Source: Nitrospirota bacterium (GTDB taxonomy: Bacteria; Nitrospirota; Thermodesulfovibrionia; UBA6902). From it: a DNA stretch of 9,466 nt. Below, one piece after another: positions 7,765 through 9,466 of this stretch (its first letter is position 1; every line of letters begins with the position of its first letter). The stretch spans positions 1-9,466 of the forward strand of contig JAJRVB010000187.1 in NCBI GenBank assembly GCA_024277515.1, in the 5' to 3' direction. The notes below the pieces were generated by a model. It had not been told where the DNA came from and searched no databases. It saw only the letters and a program-made list of their open reading frames with translations. Made by a program: the position numbers and the translations under genes.

Positions 7765-7974
7765 TTACTTGCCCAGATTTTTTATGAAGTTGCGGATCGT
7801 TGTGGTCTTGCCCGCTCCGATCTCACCCGTAATAAGAATAAACCCGATTCTTTCCTTTACCCCGTAATCCAGGTAAGTAATAGCCTTTTTATGAGTGCTG
7901 CTCTGAAAAAGAAAGTCCGGGTTCGGCAGCAATTCAAAAGGTTTGCATCTGAATGAAAAATGTTTTTCATACAT
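7765..7974 (-). CDS. N-terminal fragment of the interrupted ATPase (Walker A part)
   Basis: The ATG at 7974 starts a 69-residue product that ends at TAA 7765-7767 soon after Walker A (GEIGAGKTT, 50-58). A weak AGGT lies 9 bases upstream of the start. Alone it has a P-loop but no Walker B, sensor residues or lid, so it is expected to be unstable or inactive. Confidence 0.5.
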   Translation of the reverse strand: MYEKHFSFRCKPFELLPNPDFLFQSSTHKKAITYLDYGVKERIGFILITGEIGAGKTTTIRNFIKNLGK

Positions 7975-8056
7975 TATAGTGACCTGTGGTTATTCGATTG
8001 ATGCAACCATTGGGATATGACCCCTGACATTTTCATTTTTTGCCTTTTCCGTATTT

Positions 8057-8086
8057 ATAATAATAACGCGCAGAGGGTCTTTTCAA
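8057..8086 (-). promoter_or_regulatory. Candidate sigma-70 promoter for the ATPase gene
   Basis: On the minus strand, TTGAAA (8086-8081) and TATTAT (8062-8057) each match the -35 and -10 consensus in five of six positions, with an 18-base spacer. Transcription would start near 8050, giving a leader of about 75 bases before the ATG at 7974. Confidence 0.35.
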
Positions 8087-8093
8087 GCCCTGC
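8070..8093 (-). repeat. Imperfect hairpin downstream of the TPR lipoprotein gene
   Basis: GCAG(AG)GGG(T)CTT and AAGCCCTGC pair around a TTC loop, with two small bulges. Directly beside it, CGGCA-TAT-TGCCG (8094-8106) is a second, perfect 5-bp inverted repeat. No T-run follows on the minus strand, so terminator function for the lipoprotein gene is only a possibility. It overlaps the candidate promoter. Confidence 0.3.
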
Positions 8094-8125
8094 CGGCATA
8101 TTGCCGACCATCTGTTATCGCACTT

Positions 8126-8770
8126 TCAGTGATTATCATGCCCCTGCCTTATCCTCGCCATCAGGCGCCCGGCCCCGCTGTTCCGGGGGTCTACATCCAG
8201 GACTTCATTGACAAGCGATTCAGCCCGGCTGACTTTATTATCTTTCAGAAAAATCTCTGCGAGCAGGATTTTGGAAGTGACCCTTAACGGCGATATCCGT
8301 AGAGACTTTTGCATAATCTCCTCAGCTCTGTGATATTCCTTTTTGGAAGCATATGCAGACGCTGCAATTTCATATGCCTCCGGATTGTCCTCCACATCTT
8401 TCATGTACCTCATTATTTCCTTTAAGGCAGGGTCCGCCCTGCCGGATTTGATATATACCCTTGCCAGTGACAGCCGCGCCTCACTAAAGGAGGGATTGAG
8501 ATAGAGCACCTTGAGAAATTCTTTTTCCGCAGCTCCATGCCTGCCGGCCAGATAAAATGCCGCGGCCAGTTTGTACCTTGCTTCAAAATAACTTCGGTCT
8601 TTTTCAATGGCCTTTTGAAATGCTATGATCGCGCCATCCGGATTCCCCTCTTTAAGGAGATTCACGCCGCGTTCATAATACTGATGTTTATCAATATCCT
8701 GCAGGGTACACCCCGAGACAAATAATATACTCATGATGACACATATTATCCTTTTTCGAATAATATTCAC
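8126..8770 (-). CDS. TPR-repeat lipoprotein of the exosortase/PEP-CTERM locus, unusually short
   Basis: The protein has 214 residues, starting at GTG 8770 with AAGGGA 8 bases upstream. A basic N-terminus (RKR, 5-7), a hydrophobic core and the lipobox VSGC with Cys21 indicate a lipoprotein signal peptide. Residues about 30-197 hold five tetratricopeptide-like repeats (near 30-63, 64-97, 98-130, 131-163, 164-197), visible as recurring A-x-Y/F-x-x-G and LxxxP spacing. TPRs bind partner proteins. Exosortase loci commonly carry a TPR lipoprotein (PrsT, TIGR02917-like) of about 900 residues; this one resembles only the N-terminal quarter and stops after a short HDNH tail, so it is either a truncated member or a separate short type. 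It lies 12 bases after the acyltransferase stop and is probably in the same operon, so a role at the envelope in polymer or protein export is inferred from context. Confidence 0.85.
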   Translation of the reverse strand: MNIIRKRIICVIMSILFVSGCTLQDIDKHQYYERGVNLLKEGNPDGAIIAFQKAIEKDRSYFEARYKLAAAFYLAGRHGAAEKEFLKVLYLNPSFSEARLSLARVYIKSGRADPALKEIMRYMKDVEDNPEAYEIAASAYASKKEYHRAEEIMQKSLRISPLRVTSKILLAEIFLKDNKVSRAESLVNEVLDVDPRNSGAGRLMARIRQGHDNH

Positions 8771-8782
8771 TCCGCATTTCCC

Positions 8783-9466
8783 TTACAAATCCCTGATAAG
8801 CTCCTCATATAATTCCGGGTTTCCATCCATCATTTCCTGTTCAATCTTTGCTATATCGCCCAGATACGGTGTCCTTATCCCGTGATAATCCACAGGGTCG
8901 CCTATCGCCTCAAATTTAAATCCAAATCTGTTAAGCAGAAAGACTATGCCCTTTGTCATTACCGCGTACCAGTGGGTAATGCCTCTCCTCCTGCTTTCCT
9001 GATATACGGCCTTATACAGATTTATCAGCACTTCATGTCTGCGTCTCCGTTCGCTGTATGATTCATTCTGACGGCGGCCGCTCCTGTTGCGGTATTTGTC
9101 ATCAGACCTTCTGACGTAAGATCTGCCGTTTGTATAGTTTGACGAAAAATTAAAACTGCCTATGCTTCTGCGCTCCTCATCAGGACCGTATATATATTTA
9201 TCTTCCGACCTTCTCCTGTAGTTGCGGTGTATGACCAGCCGTGAAATTTCAGCGATCGATTCCTGAGGCAGTTCATCCCTGTTTATATTTAATTCACAAT
9301 GCGTTTCCGTTGGAAATCCTTCAGAAGAATGGAGTATTAAACTGATCGCCCCGGCAATCTTCCGCATATCATCTTTTACCACAAAGTGCACTGCATTTCT
9401 GTCATATAGATCCGTTATGATCTCTTCAGGATAGTTTTCCGGTTTTTCAAAGCCCCACTCGTAGCA
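8783..9466 (-). CDS. PEP-CTERM/exosortase system-associated acyltransferase, 5' partial
   Basis: The frame stays open to the right edge. A GTG at 9391 is internal, because 25 further upstream codons encode conserved-looking family sequence (CYEWGFEKPENYPEE). The visible part is 227 residues; perhaps only 10-30 N-terminal residues are missing. Numbering from the edge: VHFVVKDD (26-33) and IAGAISLIL (37-45) resemble the GNAT/autoinducer-synthase-like beta strands; AEISRLVI (72-79) and THWYAVM (164-170) are hallmarks of the TIGR03694-type family, as is the late YHGIRTPY (194-201). Residues about 84-142 form an Arg/Ser/Asp-rich insertion with a repeated RRSEDKY/RRSDDKY motif. By fold it should transfer an acyl group from acyl-CoA or acyl-ACP; the acceptor is not known for this family. 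It heads the visible minus-strand cluster and marks a nearby exosortase locus. Confidence 0.88.
   Translation of the reverse strand, partial: CYEWGFEKPENYPEEIITDLYDRNAVHFVVKDDMRKIAGAISLILHSSEGFPTETHCELNINRDELPQESIAEISRLVIHRNYRRRSEDKYIYGPDEERRSIGSFNFSSNYTNGRSYVRRSDDKYRNRSGRRQNESYSERRRRHEVLINLYKAVYQESRRRGITHWYAVMTKGIVFLLNRFGFKFEAIGDPVDYHGIRTPYLGDIAKIEQEMMDGNPELYEELIRDL

Larger units (their letters stand above)
6793..7974 (-). pseudogene. ExeA-like AAA ATPase of the exosortase/PEP-CTERM locus, interrupted by an in-frame TAA
   Basis: Read through the stop, this is one 393-codon frame with a complete architecture. The N-terminal MYEKHFSFRCKPFELLPNPD matches the family's usual opening; Walker A GEIGAGKTT spans 50-58. 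TAA (7765-7767) sits at codon 70, and the frame continues with conserved-looking sequence (VNLSRINNTKVSSEQL, 71-86). Walker B VLLIDEAQ is at 125-132, GQPEL near 162 and GIPRLIN at 229-235. Residues about 300-393 form a charged, coiled-coil-like tail. This is the putative secretion ATPase type found in PEP-CTERM loci (TIGR03015-like), related to ExeA/GspA of type II secretion, and thought to act at the inner membrane in polymer or protein export. With the stop, Walker A and B fall on separate products, so activity is doubtful unless there is readthrough. One base change, such as GAA to TAA, or a sequencing error would explain it. Confidence 0.85.

Noticed and set aside
7765..7767. Recoding of TAA as an amino acid
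   Set aside because: The second kinase, the oxidoreductase and the acyltransferase end in TAA as a normal stop, and no recoding structure is evident; a mutation or sequence error is simpler.
9389..9391. GTG as the start of the acyltransferase
   Set aside because: Twenty-five upstream in-frame codons encode conserved-looking family sequence, so the gene runs off the window edge.

Overview
The window looks like chromosomal DNA from a Gram-negative, didermic bacterium of the Nitrospirota/Desulfobacterota kind. This placement is inferred from gene content: large hybrid sensor kinases (one with a periplasmic c-type haem motif), lipoproteins, a moderate G+C content judged by eye, and genes of the exosortase (PEP-CTERM) protein-sorting and exopolysaccharide system. 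No rRNA, tRNA, CRISPR array or intact mobile element is visible.

Left half, plus strand (1-5174). Two hybrid histidine kinases stand in tandem. The first (1-2229) enters the window already open: its frame continues upstream of the first internal ATG into a membrane domain, so its true start lies outside. The second (2299-4617) has the same kinase and receiver core but a different sensor: two membrane helices around a periplasmic helical domain with one CxxCH motif, then HAMP and PAS. The pair looks like a duplication followed by sensor exchange. Neither has an adjacent DNA-binding response regulator. After 152 bases with a possible CRP/FNR-type operator comes a small lipoprotein with one fibronectin type III-like domain (4770-5174).

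Right half, minus strand (9466 down to 5189), convergent with the left half. In transcription order: an exosortase-associated acyltransferase (running off the right edge), a short TPR lipoprotein, an ExeA-like AAA ATPase of the PEP-CTERM locus type, and an FAD-dependent oxidoreductase of the UDP-galactopyranose mutase/amine oxidase fold. The first two are 12 bases apart and probably cotranscribed. The ATPase has its own candidate promoter. This is the edge of an exosortase/exopolysaccharide locus; the exosortase, glycosyltransferases and export genes are not in view and would be expected beyond 9466.

The most notable observation is that the ATPase is split by one in-frame TAA (7765-7767) between Walker A and Walker B, with no frameshift. 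Together with a TPR lipoprotein much shorter than the usual family member, this suggests that the locus is decaying, or that the assembly carries an error. No clearly new biological system is visible. The haem-motif kinase and the interrupted ATPase are the points worth following.
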